Source of the DNA: Flavobacteriaceae bacterium PS02337
Lineage (GTDB): Bacteria > Bacteroidota > Bacteroidia > Flavobacteriales > Flavobacteriaceae
Direction of reading: 5' to 3'
NCBI GenBank assembly: GCA_029959285.1
Contig: JASCOE010000003.1
Location: 186,001 to 250,000 of the forward strand
DNA: 64,000 bases
Part shown: piece after piece, positions 1 through 7,714 of the stretch
Layout: the number at the start of each line of letters is the position of its first letter
Position numbering within the stretch: the first letter of the stretch is position 1
Program-made: the position numbers and the translations under genes
Notes under the pieces: generated by a model
What the model saw: the letters and a program-made list of their open reading frames with translations, nothing else
What the model was told of the DNA's origin: nothing
The model's database searches: none

Positions 1-442
1 TTTCTTTGCAGATATTATGGAAGATAAAGGTTTAGTAGTTTACAGCGACATTGATAATAGTGAATTAGAAAGAGTTGTTAAAGACCACGAAGATAATTTC
101 TTTGAAGGTGTTTTAATAAAATTAGCATTTTCTTCGACTGAGAAATTATCTAGCCGTTATCGTCAGCCAGAAGATGAATACGAAGAAGATGATGCAAACG
201 AAGACGGTGTTTTATGGGATTATTTTGAAGGAAGCGAAACGTCAAAAATCTTCGGAATCTTTACGCATTGCCAAGCGCAAGAACAAGAAATATTAGATAT
301 GGTAAATTCAGATAAAATAGTGCTTTTGCAAATAGGTGAAAACGGATTTAATGAAGAAGGTGTGTTTAGTGTTTTAATTGAAGAAAATGATTTAAAGGAT
401 TTGAATTTTGATAACTGTGAATTTTACTGGGGACAATCATAA
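1..442 (+). CDS. C-terminal part of a DUF1963/YwqG-like protein (5' truncated by window)
   Basis: The frame is open from base 2 with no stop before the ATG at 17, so the gene probably begins outside the window. The visible 141 residues are acidic, with a D/E run near residues 52-62. The second half follows the layout I know from the YwqG (DUF1963) family: a K-x-x-G block, a Q-x-Q-E stretch, then LLQIGEN, a short beta strand (VFSVLI), E-x-D-L-K-D-L-N-F and an aromatic C terminus (FYWGQS). YwqG proteins have no established biochemical role. The next gene starts 12 nt downstream on the same strand. The family call rests on pattern memory and is moderate; the protein-coding call is strong. Confidence 0.6.
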   Translation, partial: FFADIMEDKGLVVYSDIDNSELERVVKDHEDNFFEGVLIKLAFSSTEKLSSRYRQPEDEYEEDDANEDGVLWDYFEGSETSKIFGIFTHCQAQEQEILDMVNSDKIVLLQIGENGFNEEGVFSVLIEENDLKDLNFDNCEFYWGQS

Positions 443-453
443 AAAAAGAAAAA

Positions 454-1206
454 ATGATTAAAGATTTAGGACACGGTTATAAAATCATAGACAACAAATT
501 TATTCTTCGTTATGATAGTGAAGTTTTTAAAAAGTTTTATAAGATTATAGATTTCGAAACATTCAAAATCACGGCAACAAATGCTGAATTCGATAATGAC
601 GGATTTGCTTCGACAGTTTATTTTGAAGATAAAAAGCATATTTATTTAGAAAGTTTTTTTACTAGTTTTTGTGTTTTAGAAGATGCTATACCTGATGATT
701 TTAAAGTAGTAGATATTAAGAAAGGATATACTTTTTCAAACGGAAATTATTATCGTCACAATGATAAAATGCCTTTTGATTTAAGCAAAGCAAAACATCT
801 CAATGATTATCACATTCAAGTTGATGATCAATTGTATTTTGGCGATGTAATTTTAATTGAAAATGTAGATTTACAATCATTTAAGATTCCGTATCCAGAT
901 TTGATTCAAAACCTAGCGATGGATAAGAATCATGTTTTTTTTAAAGGAAAGATAATTCCAGAAGCAAATGCTCAGACTTTTAAAATTCTAGAAGGCTGTT
1001 TAGACGGAACTTATTATTTGGAATGTGACAATGCATTTTATGCAAAAGATGATAAATATGCCTATTTCATAAGAACAATCAATAATGAAGTAAAAGTTAT
1101 AAAATCAAAAAGTCTGAATGATTTTCACTTTAAAGTTGTTAATGAAAGAGGTTATGCTTTTGACAATGAGTACAGTTACTATATGGGAAAAAGGACAAAA
1201 GTATGA
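454..1206 (+). CDS. DKNYY-family protein
   Basis: This 250-residue protein has no signal peptide. It contains several copies of the loose signature that names the DKNYY family, where an aspartate/lysine/asparagine turn precedes an aromatic strand: MDKNHVFFKGK, KDDKYAYF and a related YRHNDKMPF segment. These repeats probably form strands of a repetitive beta structure. The role is unknown. The gene starts 12 nt after the DUF1963-like gene and is probably cotranscribed with it. DKNYY and YwqG-type genes are often small cytoplasmic accessory genes; no function is inferred from context. Confidence 0.65.
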   Translation: MIKDLGHGYKIIDNKFILRYDSEVFKKFYKIIDFETFKITATNAEFDNDGFASTVYFEDKKHIYLESFFTSFCVLEDAIPDDFKVVDIKKGYTFSNGNYYRHNDKMPFDLSKAKHLNDYHIQVDDQLYFGDVILIENVDLQSFKIPYPDLIQNLAMDKNHVFFKGKIIPEANAQTFKILEGCLDGTYYLECDNAFYAKDDKYAYFIRTINNEVKVIKSKSLNDFHFKVVNERGYAFDNEYSYYMGKRTKV

Positions 1207-1325
1207 TCTAAGTTTATTCACTACGAACTATTGATAAATCTTAGCAACTTAGAATCTTAGCCCCTTAGCATCTTTAAAATAGAATCATTAAATTTTCATT
1301 AACAAAATCTAATTCGGCATTAGTT

Positions 1326-1333
1326 TATATTTG
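1326..1333 (+). promoter_or_regulatory. Candidate -7 element upstream of the thioredoxin pair
   Basis: TATATTTG matches the Bacteroidota -7 consensus TANNTTTG and lies 35 nt before the ATG at 1369. No clear TTG was found 19 nt upstream, so only half of the promoter is supported. The 162-nt gap around it also holds a run of short CTTAG-containing words (about 1240-1275) resembling repeats seen near 27035. Confidence 0.35.
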
Positions 1334-1368
1334 TAAGAAACAAATTAAATTTTAAGATTCTTAAGTCT

Positions 1369-1848
1369 ATGAAAAATAAACTTTTAAAGATTTCTTTTTT
1401 CCTTTTTTTATTATTTTCAGTTAAAGGATACAATCAAAACGTAAAGCTTTTGAATATAAATCAAGTCAACGAAAGAATCAAAAACGGAAAAGATAGCACT
1501 TACGTGGTTAATTTTTGGGCAACTTGGTGCGCGCCATGCATAAAAGAACTACCGCATTTTGAGAAGTTGAAAGCAGAACATAAATCTGAGAAATTAGCTG
1601 TTTTATTAGTAAGCCTTGATTTCAAATCGAAATTAGAATCGAATGTAATTCCGTTTGTGAAAAAGAAGAATTTAAAAAATGAAGTTTTTCTTTTAAACGA
1701 AAGCGATCCACAACAATTTATTGATCGAATTGATCCGTCTTGGTCAGGAAGTATTCCAGCGACACTTTTCATTAAAAATGATAAAAGAAAATTTGTAGAA
1801 AGCGAATTTACCTATGAACAATTATTAACTGAATATAAAAAACTGTAA
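1369..1848 (+). CDS. Exported TlpA-like thiol-disulfide oxidoreductase
   Basis: A 159-residue thioredoxin-fold protein. Residues 1-22 form a hydrophobic export signal. The redox motif W-C-A-P-C lies at residues 53-57 (C54, C57) after the strand VVNFWAT, and the cis-proline region is G-S-I-P-A-T near residue 129. Family members act in the periplasm or on the outer face of a membrane, reducing protein disulfides or supporting cytochrome maturation; the partner here is unknown. It lies only 5 nt upstream of a second thioredoxin-fold gene with its own export signal, so the two form an operon and probably share an electron pathway. A candidate -7 box lies 35 nt upstream. Confidence 0.85.
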   Translation: MKNKLLKISFFLFLLFSVKGYNQNVKLLNINQVNERIKNGKDSTYVVNFWATWCAPCIKELPHFEKLKAEHKSEKLAVLLVSLDFKSKLESNVIPFVKKKNLKNEVFLLNESDPQQFIDRIDPSWSGSIPATLFIKNDKRKFVESEFTYEQLLTEYKKL

Positions 1849-1853
1849 TTACC

Positions 1854-2468
1854 ATGAAGAAAATAATCTTATTATTAGCATTGGCATTTTCTGCTTTTCT
1901 TTCGCAAGCACAAAATGCAGTAACACTTAAAGCGGGCGACAAAGCACCAGATTTCAAACTGAAAAATGTAGACAATAAAGAAGTTTCATTCGGAACTTTT
2001 AAAGATGCCAAAGGATATATTGTTGTTTTTACTTGCAATACTTGTCCGTACGCAATAGGTTATGAGCAAAGAATTATCGATTTAGATAAAAAATTCAGAC
2101 CACAAGGATATCCTGTAATTGCTATTAATCCTAATGATCCAGAAGCTTCTACAGCAGATACTTTTGGTAAAATGCAAGATTTGGCAAAAGAGAAAAAATA
2201 TCCTTTTCCTTATTTATTTGATCCAGGACAAAAAATTACAGACGAATATGGAGCAAAACGTACGCCTCATATTTTCATAGCTTCTAAAACTTCAAAAGGA
2301 AATGTTGTTGAATATGTTGGCGCAATCGACAATGACCCAGAAGGAAATAAACCAGAAAAAGTAAAATATGCAGAAGATGTAATTGCGTCTTTAAAAAGCG
2401 GTCAAAAACCAGCTATTACTCAAACCAAAGAAATTGGATGTACAGTTAAAAGAAAAGCTAAAGCTTAG
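1854..2468 (+). CDS. Exported peroxiredoxin/thioredoxin-like protein
   Basis: A 204-residue protein with an export signal (residues 1-20, cleavage near S-Q-A-Q) followed by an AhpC/TSA-like domain: AGDKAPDFKLKN near residues 27-38, then FTCNTCPYA with C61 and C64. The insert of extra residues before the C-terminal strand and a final G-C-T-V-K motif match the thioredoxin family protein widely annotated in Bacteroidota. It probably handles thiol redox or peroxide in the periplasm, but the substrate is not known. It follows the TlpA-like gene by 5 nt, and the pair ends at a strong terminator at 2557. Confidence 0.82.
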   Translation: MKKIILLLALAFSAFLSQAQNAVTLKAGDKAPDFKLKNVDNKEVSFGTFKDAKGYIVVFTCNTCPYAIGYEQRIIDLDKKFRPQGYPVIAINPNDPEASTADTFGKMQDLAKEKKYPFPYLFDPGQKITDEYGAKRTPHIFIASKTSKGNVVEYVGAIDNDPEGNKPEKVKYAEDVIASLKSGQKPAITQTKEIGCTVKRKAKA

Positions 2469-2556
2469 TTTTTTTGTTTCAAGTTTTAAGTTTCACGTTT
2501 TATTCCGTTACGTTAACTTTAAACCTTAAACCTGAAACAAAAATTATAAAAATACG

Positions 2557-2584
2557 AAACGCCCCATTTTACTGGGGCGTTTTT
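2557..2584. terminator. Bidirectional intrinsic terminator
   Basis: A 10-bp stem (AAACGCCCCA at 2557-2566 with TGGGGCGTTT at 2573-2582) encloses a 6-nt loop and is followed by T residues. The A-run on the other side makes it work for the convergent sugar dehydrogenase gene as well. Confidence 0.9.
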
Positions 2585-2614
2585 GGCTAGTATAATGAAC
2601 AAGTCTACTTATTT

Positions 2615-3841
2615 CTATTTTTTATCAATTTTGTAAAGTCTTCCTTGATCGGTAACGGCGTATAATGCTTCATCTTTTCCTTGTGTAATATCTCTAAATC
2701 TTTGTCCTTCGCTAGATAATAATCTTTCTTCTCCAGAGACTTTATTGTCTTTAAAAGCCAGACGAACAATATGCTGTCCGCTTAAGGCGCCTATAAAAAG
2801 ATTATTCTGCCATTCTGGAACACGGTTTCCTGCGTAAAAAGTCATACCACTTGGCGAAACAACAGGATCCCAATAATAAACGGGTTGTTCCAATCCTTCT
2901 TTTTGTGTTATTCCATCTCCAATTTTTGCCCCGCCATATTCAATTCCGTAAGTTATTGTTGGCCAGCCGTAATTTGCTCCGGCAGTAATTCTATTAATTT
3001 CATCGCCACCTCTTGGACCATGTTCACTTTGCCATAATTCACCGCTTGTTGGATGAAGTGCCAATCCTTGCGGATTTCTATGCCCGATAGAATAAAGTTC
3101 TGGTAAAGCACCAGTTCCAGTAATAATTGGATTTCCAGGCGCTGCTTGCCCACTAGTTGTAATTCGGACAACTTTACCCAAACTGCTATTTACAGCTTGC
3201 GCCAGCGGACGTGTTTGTAACACAGATCTTTCACCAATACTAACAAATAAATTTCCAGTTTTATCAAACAATACACGACCTCCGTAGTGTAGTGTACTTG
3301 CGTTTGGCGTATTCGAACGATAAATAACAGTTACATTTTCAATTGCAGTTTCGTTATCAGAGATTCTTCCTTTCGCTACAGCGGTAATATTTCCGCCAGC
3401 AACAGCTTCAGAAAAAGCCCAGTAAATCAATCTATTTGTTGCATATGATGGATCTAGACAAATACCTAATAAACCTCCTTGATCGGCAGGATTAACAGCT
3501 GGAACACCTGTTAATGCATTTCCAATAACACCTGCTTGTGTTACAATTTTTATTTTACCTGCTTTTTCGGTAACTAAAAGACGTCCGTCTGGAAGATAAG
3601 CAACTCCCCAAGGAGCACTTAAACCGTTGGTGATAACTTTAGATTCAATTTCTGTAGTAGTTTGAATGCTTCCAGCACGTGTTTGTCCAGCAAATGCAGG
3701 CTGATAGGTAGTATTTGCAGCGCCTGTTTCTACAGGAGGTCCAGTTGGTCCTGTGTTGGCACTGTCATCATTATCATTGTTGGAACAGCTGCTTAGCGCC
3801 AAAACTCCAACAAGAAGAAAAAAAGTTTTTTGAATTATCAT
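2615..3841 (-). CDS. PQQ-dependent aldose/glucose-sorbosone dehydrogenase-type lipoprotein
   Basis: A 408-residue protein with a lipoprotein signal ending L-S-S-C (C19), then a Gly/Thr-rich linker to about residue 60, then a six-bladed beta-propeller. The propeller carries the typical blocks GLSAPWGVAYLPDG, GRLLVTEKAGKI, GGLLGICLDP, LHYGGRVLFDKTGNLFVSIGER, GHRNPQGLALHP and EHGPRGGDEINR. These match the glucose/sorbosone dehydrogenase family (YliI-like aldose dehydrogenase), which oxidises sugars outside the cytoplasm using PQQ. PQQ supply and electron acceptor cannot be judged here. The gene is single, convergent with the thioredoxin pair, and shares the terminator at 2557. Confidence 0.88.
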   Translation of the reverse strand: MIIQKTFFLLVGVLALSSCSNNDNDDSANTGPTGPPVETGAANTTYQPAFAGQTRAGSIQTTTEIESKVITNGLSAPWGVAYLPDGRLLVTEKAGKIKIVTQAGVIGNALTGVPAVNPADQGGLLGICLDPSYATNRLIYWAFSEAVAGGNITAVAKGRISDNETAIENVTVIYRSNTPNASTLHYGGRVLFDKTGNLFVSIGERSVLQTRPLAQAVNSSLGKVVRITTSGQAAPGNPIITGTGALPELYSIGHRNPQGLALHPTSGELWQSEHGPRGGDEINRITAGANYGWPTITYGIEYGGAKIGDGITQKEGLEQPVYYWDPVVSPSGMTFYAGNRVPEWQNNLFIGALSGQHIVRLAFKDNKVSGEERLLSSEGQRFRDITQGKDEALYAVTDQGRLYKIDKK

Positions 3842-4196
3842 AATGCTTTCATTTTTAATGGTTAAAAAATAATTTTTGCATTATCGAACAAATCGTAAGT
3901 GAAGATTGTATTTTAGAGATTCATAAAAATGAAATGGTCAGCTTCAAACAAAATTCTCAGATTCTATTTTCAATTAAGATTGCCTAAATACTTGTACATT
4001 TTTATAAAGTACCTCAAATTTCAAATTAGAAATTAAACTCCTTTTTGGAAAGCATTTAGTGGGACATGCATTATTTTGAACGGGAAATTGTTACAAAATA
4101 TTGCCAGTAAGAATTAGATTATCTTTTTTCTAACCATAATTTAATATTCAAATTTAAAATCAAAATCAGGTTAAAGCCTTATTTTTAAAGGGATTT
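3842..4196. other. 355-nt AT-rich intergenic spacer
   Basis: This spacer lies between the start of the sugar dehydrogenase and the end of the DUF3861-like gene, both on the minus strand. It must hold the promoter of the dehydrogenase. I looked for TTG-N19-TANNTTTG on the minus strand and found only partial matches. I see no coding frame, strong terminator or repeat in it. Confidence 0.5.
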
Positions 4197-4490
4197 CTAA
4201 AGGCTTTTCAGCTTCTTCATAAAAACAGGAAAAACTTCATTTAATTCATCAAAAAGTGGATTTTTGCGGTTTTTTATTTTGATTTCACTGAATAATTTTA
4301 GTCCCAAAGCAAATTGAATGGCTTCAGATTCATTTGCAAAAATGTTTTTGTCTTTGATTCTGTCAATAATTCCGAAAATTTCGTCGTGATTGTCAAATTC
4401 AATTCCTAATTCTTTTGCAGGCTCGGTTTCGCCATTTGCATATTCTTTTAGACTTAAAGTAAGATAATATTTGTTTGATCTTTTTTCCAT
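4197..4490 (-). CDS. Small DUF3861-like protein
   Basis: A 97-residue cytoplasmic protein with no signal or membrane segment. It reads as strand (KYYLTLSLKEYANG), acidic helix (HDEIFGIIDRIKDKN), a helix containing SEAIQFALGLKLFSEI, then N-P-L-F-D-E and a basic C terminus. This order matches my recollection of DUF3861, a small family without known function. It follows the LytTR response regulator by 19 nt on the same strand, so it is probably the last gene of a sensor-regulator-DUF3861 operon. The family call is moderate. Confidence 0.6.
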   Translation of the reverse strand: MEKRSNKYYLTLSLKEYANGETEPAKELGIEFDNHDEIFGIIDRIKDKNIFANESEAIQFALGLKLFSEIKIKNRKNPLFDELNEVFPVFMKKLKSL

Positions 4491-4509
4491 GATATTTGTA
4501 ATTCTAATT

Positions 4510-5241
4510 TTATTTCAGCCATTTATCGACTACGATTTTAAAGGCTTCTTTGTATTGTTCGCCAACTGTAATTTCGATTTTATCGATAAAAATGGAGTTT
4601 TTACTAATGGCGCTAATTTTATCTAATGAAACGATAAAAGAGCGATGAACGCGCATGAATTTTGAAGACGGAAGTTTTTCTTCTAAAGCTTTTAATGAAA
4701 TCAATGACAGTAAAGCTTTTTGAGAATCTTCCAAATGTACTTTTACATAATCTTTTAAACTTTCTATATAGCAAATGTCTTTTAATGAAATCCTAACCCA
4801 TTGATATTCTACTTTTAAAAAGATAAACTCATCGTCTAAAGTAACCGTTTGAAATTGATTGTTAGATTCTTCATGCAATTGCAAAACTTTAGTAGAAGCG
4901 CGTAGAAATTCTTCGTAGCTAAAAGGCTTTAAAAGATAATCAACCGCATTCACTTTATATCCTTCAATAGCATAATGATTGTAAGCTGTTGTAAAGATGA
5001 TTTTCGGTAAAGGTCCAGCTTGATCTTGTATCAGTCTTGCCAATTCCATTCCGGTTAAATTAGGCATATTGATGTCTAAGAAAACAACATCTGGTTTGGT
5101 TTCACGAATAATTCCCATAGCTTCAACAGCATTGTCGCAAGTGGTAATTAATTCTAAAAAAGGAGTTTGTTCTATAAAAGTTTCAACCAATTTTAAAGCC
5201 AATGGTTCGTCATCTACTGCTATACATTTTAATACCGTCAT
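4510..5241 (-). CDS. LytTR-family response regulator
   Basis: A 243-residue two-domain regulator. Residues 1-120 form a receiver domain with the acidic pair D10/D11, the phospho-acceptor D56 in VVFLDINMP, a T/S switch (FTTAYN) and K in LLKPFS. Residues about 140-243 form a LytTR DNA-binding domain (FLKVEYQWVRI, ICYIESLKDYVKVHL, FMRVHRSFIVSLDKI). It receives phosphate from the kinase whose gene overlaps its start by 4 nt. Targets are not shown by sequence; the divergent RND efflux operon that starts 242 nt from the kinase gene is the natural candidate. Confidence 0.93.
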   Translation of the reverse strand: MTVLKCIAVDDEPLALKLVETFIEQTPFLELITTCDNAVEAMGIIRETKPDVVFLDINMPNLTGMELARLIQDQAGPLPKIIFTTAYNHYAIEGYKVNAVDYLLKPFSYEEFLRASTKVLQLHEESNNQFQTVTLDDEFIFLKVEYQWVRISLKDICYIESLKDYVKVHLEDSQKALLSLISLKALEEKLPSSKFMRVHRSFIVSLDKISAISKNSIFIDKIEITVGEQYKEAFKIVVDKWLK

Positions 5242-6308
5242 TGCTCTAGATTTATTTTCAATTTAATTTTATATGTTCCGTGATCGGTAACGCCAAATGA
5301 GATAAAATGCTGATTCGGATAAATCAACTGCAATCTGCGTTTGGTGTTTGTTAAACCAATTCCGCCTACATCAGAAACAGCTGTTTTTTCGAAGAAAGTA
5401 TTTTCTACTTCAAATTCCAGATTGCTTCCATTTTGCGTAAGCTTGATGTAAATTTCACTTTTATCTGTGGCATGAACGCCATGTTTAAAAGCATTTTCTA
5501 CTAAAGGTAATAATAACATCGGAACAATCGGGTAATCGTGTATTTTTTCAGGAATGTCCGTTGTAATCGTCAATTTGCTGTTGGCACGAAGTTTCATTAA
5601 AGCGATAAAATCTCTCATAAATTCGGCTTCTTTAAGCAAGGTCGTTTTTTCTTCTGTGCTGTAAAGCAAGTAACGCATCATTCGGCTTAAAGTGTGCAAA
5701 GCGTTTCGAGAATCTTCAATATCGGTATAAGTAAGCGAATAAATGCTATTTAAAGAATTAAAGAAAAAATGCGGATTTATCTGAGCTTTCAACATTGCTA
5801 ATTCGGCTACAGTTTTATCTTGTTCCAATTTCTGTTTGTGTTGCGCCGCTTTTTGCCAATATTGTAACATTGCCCAACTTGTACTTATTCCTAAAACTAA
5901 AAGCGTCAGTGTAAAAACGTAATTGTCAAAATAAGGGTTTTTGTATTTTGTAAAACCAATTGCCTTACTAATTTGATAGTGAAGATCTGTTTGTGAGGTA
6001 TAAAAATAAGCAATTAACTGCATGGTAAAAATTGCTAGAAATGCCCAAAATAAAAATAGCGAAGTATTGTCTTTTATAATGGTTCTAGGAACTATGATTT
6101 TTGCTGTAGAATAAAAAACAACAATCAGTAGAAATAGTATAATACTCTGCCAAAGCCAAAATGCTGACGGAAGTACTACATTCCATGTCAATGGAATATA
6201 AAACAACATAAGATACCCAAGTAAAAACCATCCAAGAATGTGTAATCCGGTGAATAAGTAGGGTCTAAAAAAGTTTGGAGACATTGTAATTTGTGATTTT
6301 AAAGGCAA
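5238..6308 (-). CDS. LytS/YpdA-type sensor histidine kinase
   Basis: A 356-residue kinase. The first 150 residues hold about four hydrophobic membrane segments, with no large periplasmic domain. A short coiled coil (about 150-170) leads to the His_kinase domain with Q-I-N-P-H-F-F-F-N-S-L-N (phospho-accepting H180). The ATPase part carries PMLLLPLVENAFKHG (N box) and GGIGLTNTKRRL (G box). M1 and M9 are both possible starts. The stop overlaps the regulator start by 4 nt, so the two are translationally coupled. It is divergent from the RND efflux adaptor gene. Confidence 0.92.
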   Translation of the reverse strand: MPLKSQITMSPNFFRPYLFTGLHILGWFLLGYLMLFYIPLTWNVVLPSAFWLWQSIILFLLIVVFYSTAKIIVPRTIIKDNTSLFLFWAFLAIFTMQLIAYFYTSQTDLHYQISKAIGFTKYKNPYFDNYVFTLTLLVLGISTSWAMLQYWQKAAQHKQKLEQDKTVAELAMLKAQINPHFFFNSLNSIYSLTYTDIEDSRNALHTLSRMMRYLLYSTEEKTTLLKEAEFMRDFIALMKLRANSKLTITTDIPEKIHDYPIVPMLLLPLVENAFKHGVHATDKSEIYIKLTQNGSNLEFEVENTFFEKTAVSDVGGIGLTNTKRRLQLIYPNQHFISFGVTDHGTYKIKLKINLEQ

Positions 6309-6550
6309 TATTACATTTTATTTGAATAGGATTTTTAAGCAATCGCCCAACCTTGATTTACAGCCTCTAAAAAGTGTTTTAGAGCCGACGGGACAAAAAT
6401 TAAACGCTTGTTTAATATTTATAGAAAAACCATCGGTTCTTAACTAATCTTTGTCGATTCTTATTTGCTCTTCGTCTATTTCAAATTTTTCGTTTGTTAT
6501 AATTTATTTCTTTTGTTGTCATATAATAGATAAATCACACATTTTTCACA
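6309..6550. other. Divergent promoter region between sensor kinase and RND operon
   Basis: 242 nt, rich in T-tracts. It must drive both the LytS/LytT operon (leftward) and the RND operon (rightward). A TTTG at 6493-6496 and a CTTTTG downstream resemble promoter parts, but the -7 element is not a clean TANNTTTG, so no promoter is called. Confidence 0.4.
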
Positions 6551-7708
6551 ATGAAGAAGCAATCATTTTTAAGTATTCTCGCAGCATCACTTATTATCGC
6601 ATCTTGCGGTAAAAATGATAAATCGGCTCAAGCGGCTGGTGGAGCACCACAGATAAAAGAGTATAAGACTGTGACATTACAACAGGAATCAGCTACGTTA
6701 AACAGCGACTTTCCTGCTAGTATTCAGGGACAGCAAAATATAGAAATTCGACCAAGAGTTGAAGGTTACATCGATAAAATTTTTGTAGATGAAGGAGCGG
6801 TTGTAAAAGCAGGACAACCTTTATTTAAAATCAGCGCTCCAGAATATGAGCAGCAAGTTCGTACAGCAACTGCAAGTATAAAAAGTGCTCAGGCAGACGT
6901 AAGTTCAGCAAAATTAGCTGTCAATAAAGTAAAACCTTTAGTTGAAAAAGGAATCATCAGTAAATATGATTTAGAATCTGCTCAATATACTTATGAGTCA
7001 GCAATGGCTTCTTTGGCGCAAGCAAATGCAGCTTTAGTAAATGCTAAAGTTAATTTAGGATATACAACAGTTACAAGTCCAGTTAATGGAGTTGTGGGTT
7101 CGATTCCGTTTCGTTTAGGAAGTTTGGTAAGTTCTAATACAACTGAACCTTTAACAACAGTTTCAAGTATTGGTAATGTATACGCTTATTTTGCCATGAA
7201 TGAAAAAACCTTGTTGAATTTTACTAAAGATTCAGGAGCTTCATTAAACCAAACAATAAAAAGTATGCCGGCAGTTTCTTTAGTACTTTCAGATGGTTCT
7301 GCTTATGATGAAAAAGGGCATATTGAAACCGTAAACGGATTAATCAATACAGAAACAGGAACGGTAAATGTTAGAGCGCGTTTCCCAAACTCAAAAGGAA
7401 TTATCAGAAGCGGAAGCAGTACTACAGTTAGAATTCCAAAAGAAGTAAAAGACGGAATCATTATTCCTCAAAGCGCAACATTCGAACTTCAAGATAAAAT
7501 GTTTGCTGTAGTTTTAGGAAAAGATGGGAAAACGAGAAATGCTAATATCACAGTTCTAGAAAATACAGCAGGAAACTATTATGTAGTAACAAGCGGTTTA
7601 CAGGCAGGAGATGAGATTGTTTTAGAAGGAGTGGCTTCTCTTAAAGAAGGAACTGAAATTAAAGCTCAAAAGCAAAGTGCAGAAACAGTATACGCCGATT
7701 TAAAATAA
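6551..7708 (+). CDS. RND efflux periplasmic adaptor (membrane fusion protein), lipoprotein
   Basis: A 385-residue AcrA/MexA-type adaptor. The signal ends I-A-S-C (C19), so it is lipid-anchored. A split biotinyl/lipoyl domain follows (VEGYIDKIFVDEGAVVKAGQPLFKI and later GYTTVTSPVNGVVG), flanking an alpha-helical hairpin at about 100-150 rich in Ala/Gln/Lys, then beta-barrel and membrane-proximal domains (GIIRSGSSTTVRIP; LQAGDEIVLEGVASLKEG). It bridges the inner-membrane pump, whose gene begins 6 nt downstream, to the outer-membrane channel encoded third in the operon. The exported substrate cannot be read from sequence. Confidence 0.95.
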   Translation: MKKQSFLSILAASLIIASCGKNDKSAQAAGGAPQIKEYKTVTLQQESATLNSDFPASIQGQQNIEIRPRVEGYIDKIFVDEGAVVKAGQPLFKISAPEYEQQVRTATASIKSAQADVSSAKLAVNKVKPLVEKGIISKYDLESAQYTYESAMASLAQANAALVNAKVNLGYTTVTSPVNGVVGSIPFRLGSLVSSNTTEPLTTVSSIGNVYAYFAMNEKTLLNFTKDSGASLNQTIKSMPAVSLVLSDGSAYDEKGHIETVNGLINTETGTVNVRARFPNSKGIIRSGSSTTVRIPKEVKDGIIIPQSATFELQDKMFAVVLGKDGKTRNANITVLENTAGNYYVVTSGLQAGDEIVLEGVASLKEGTEIKAQKQSAETVYADLK

Positions 7709-7714
7709 AAAAGA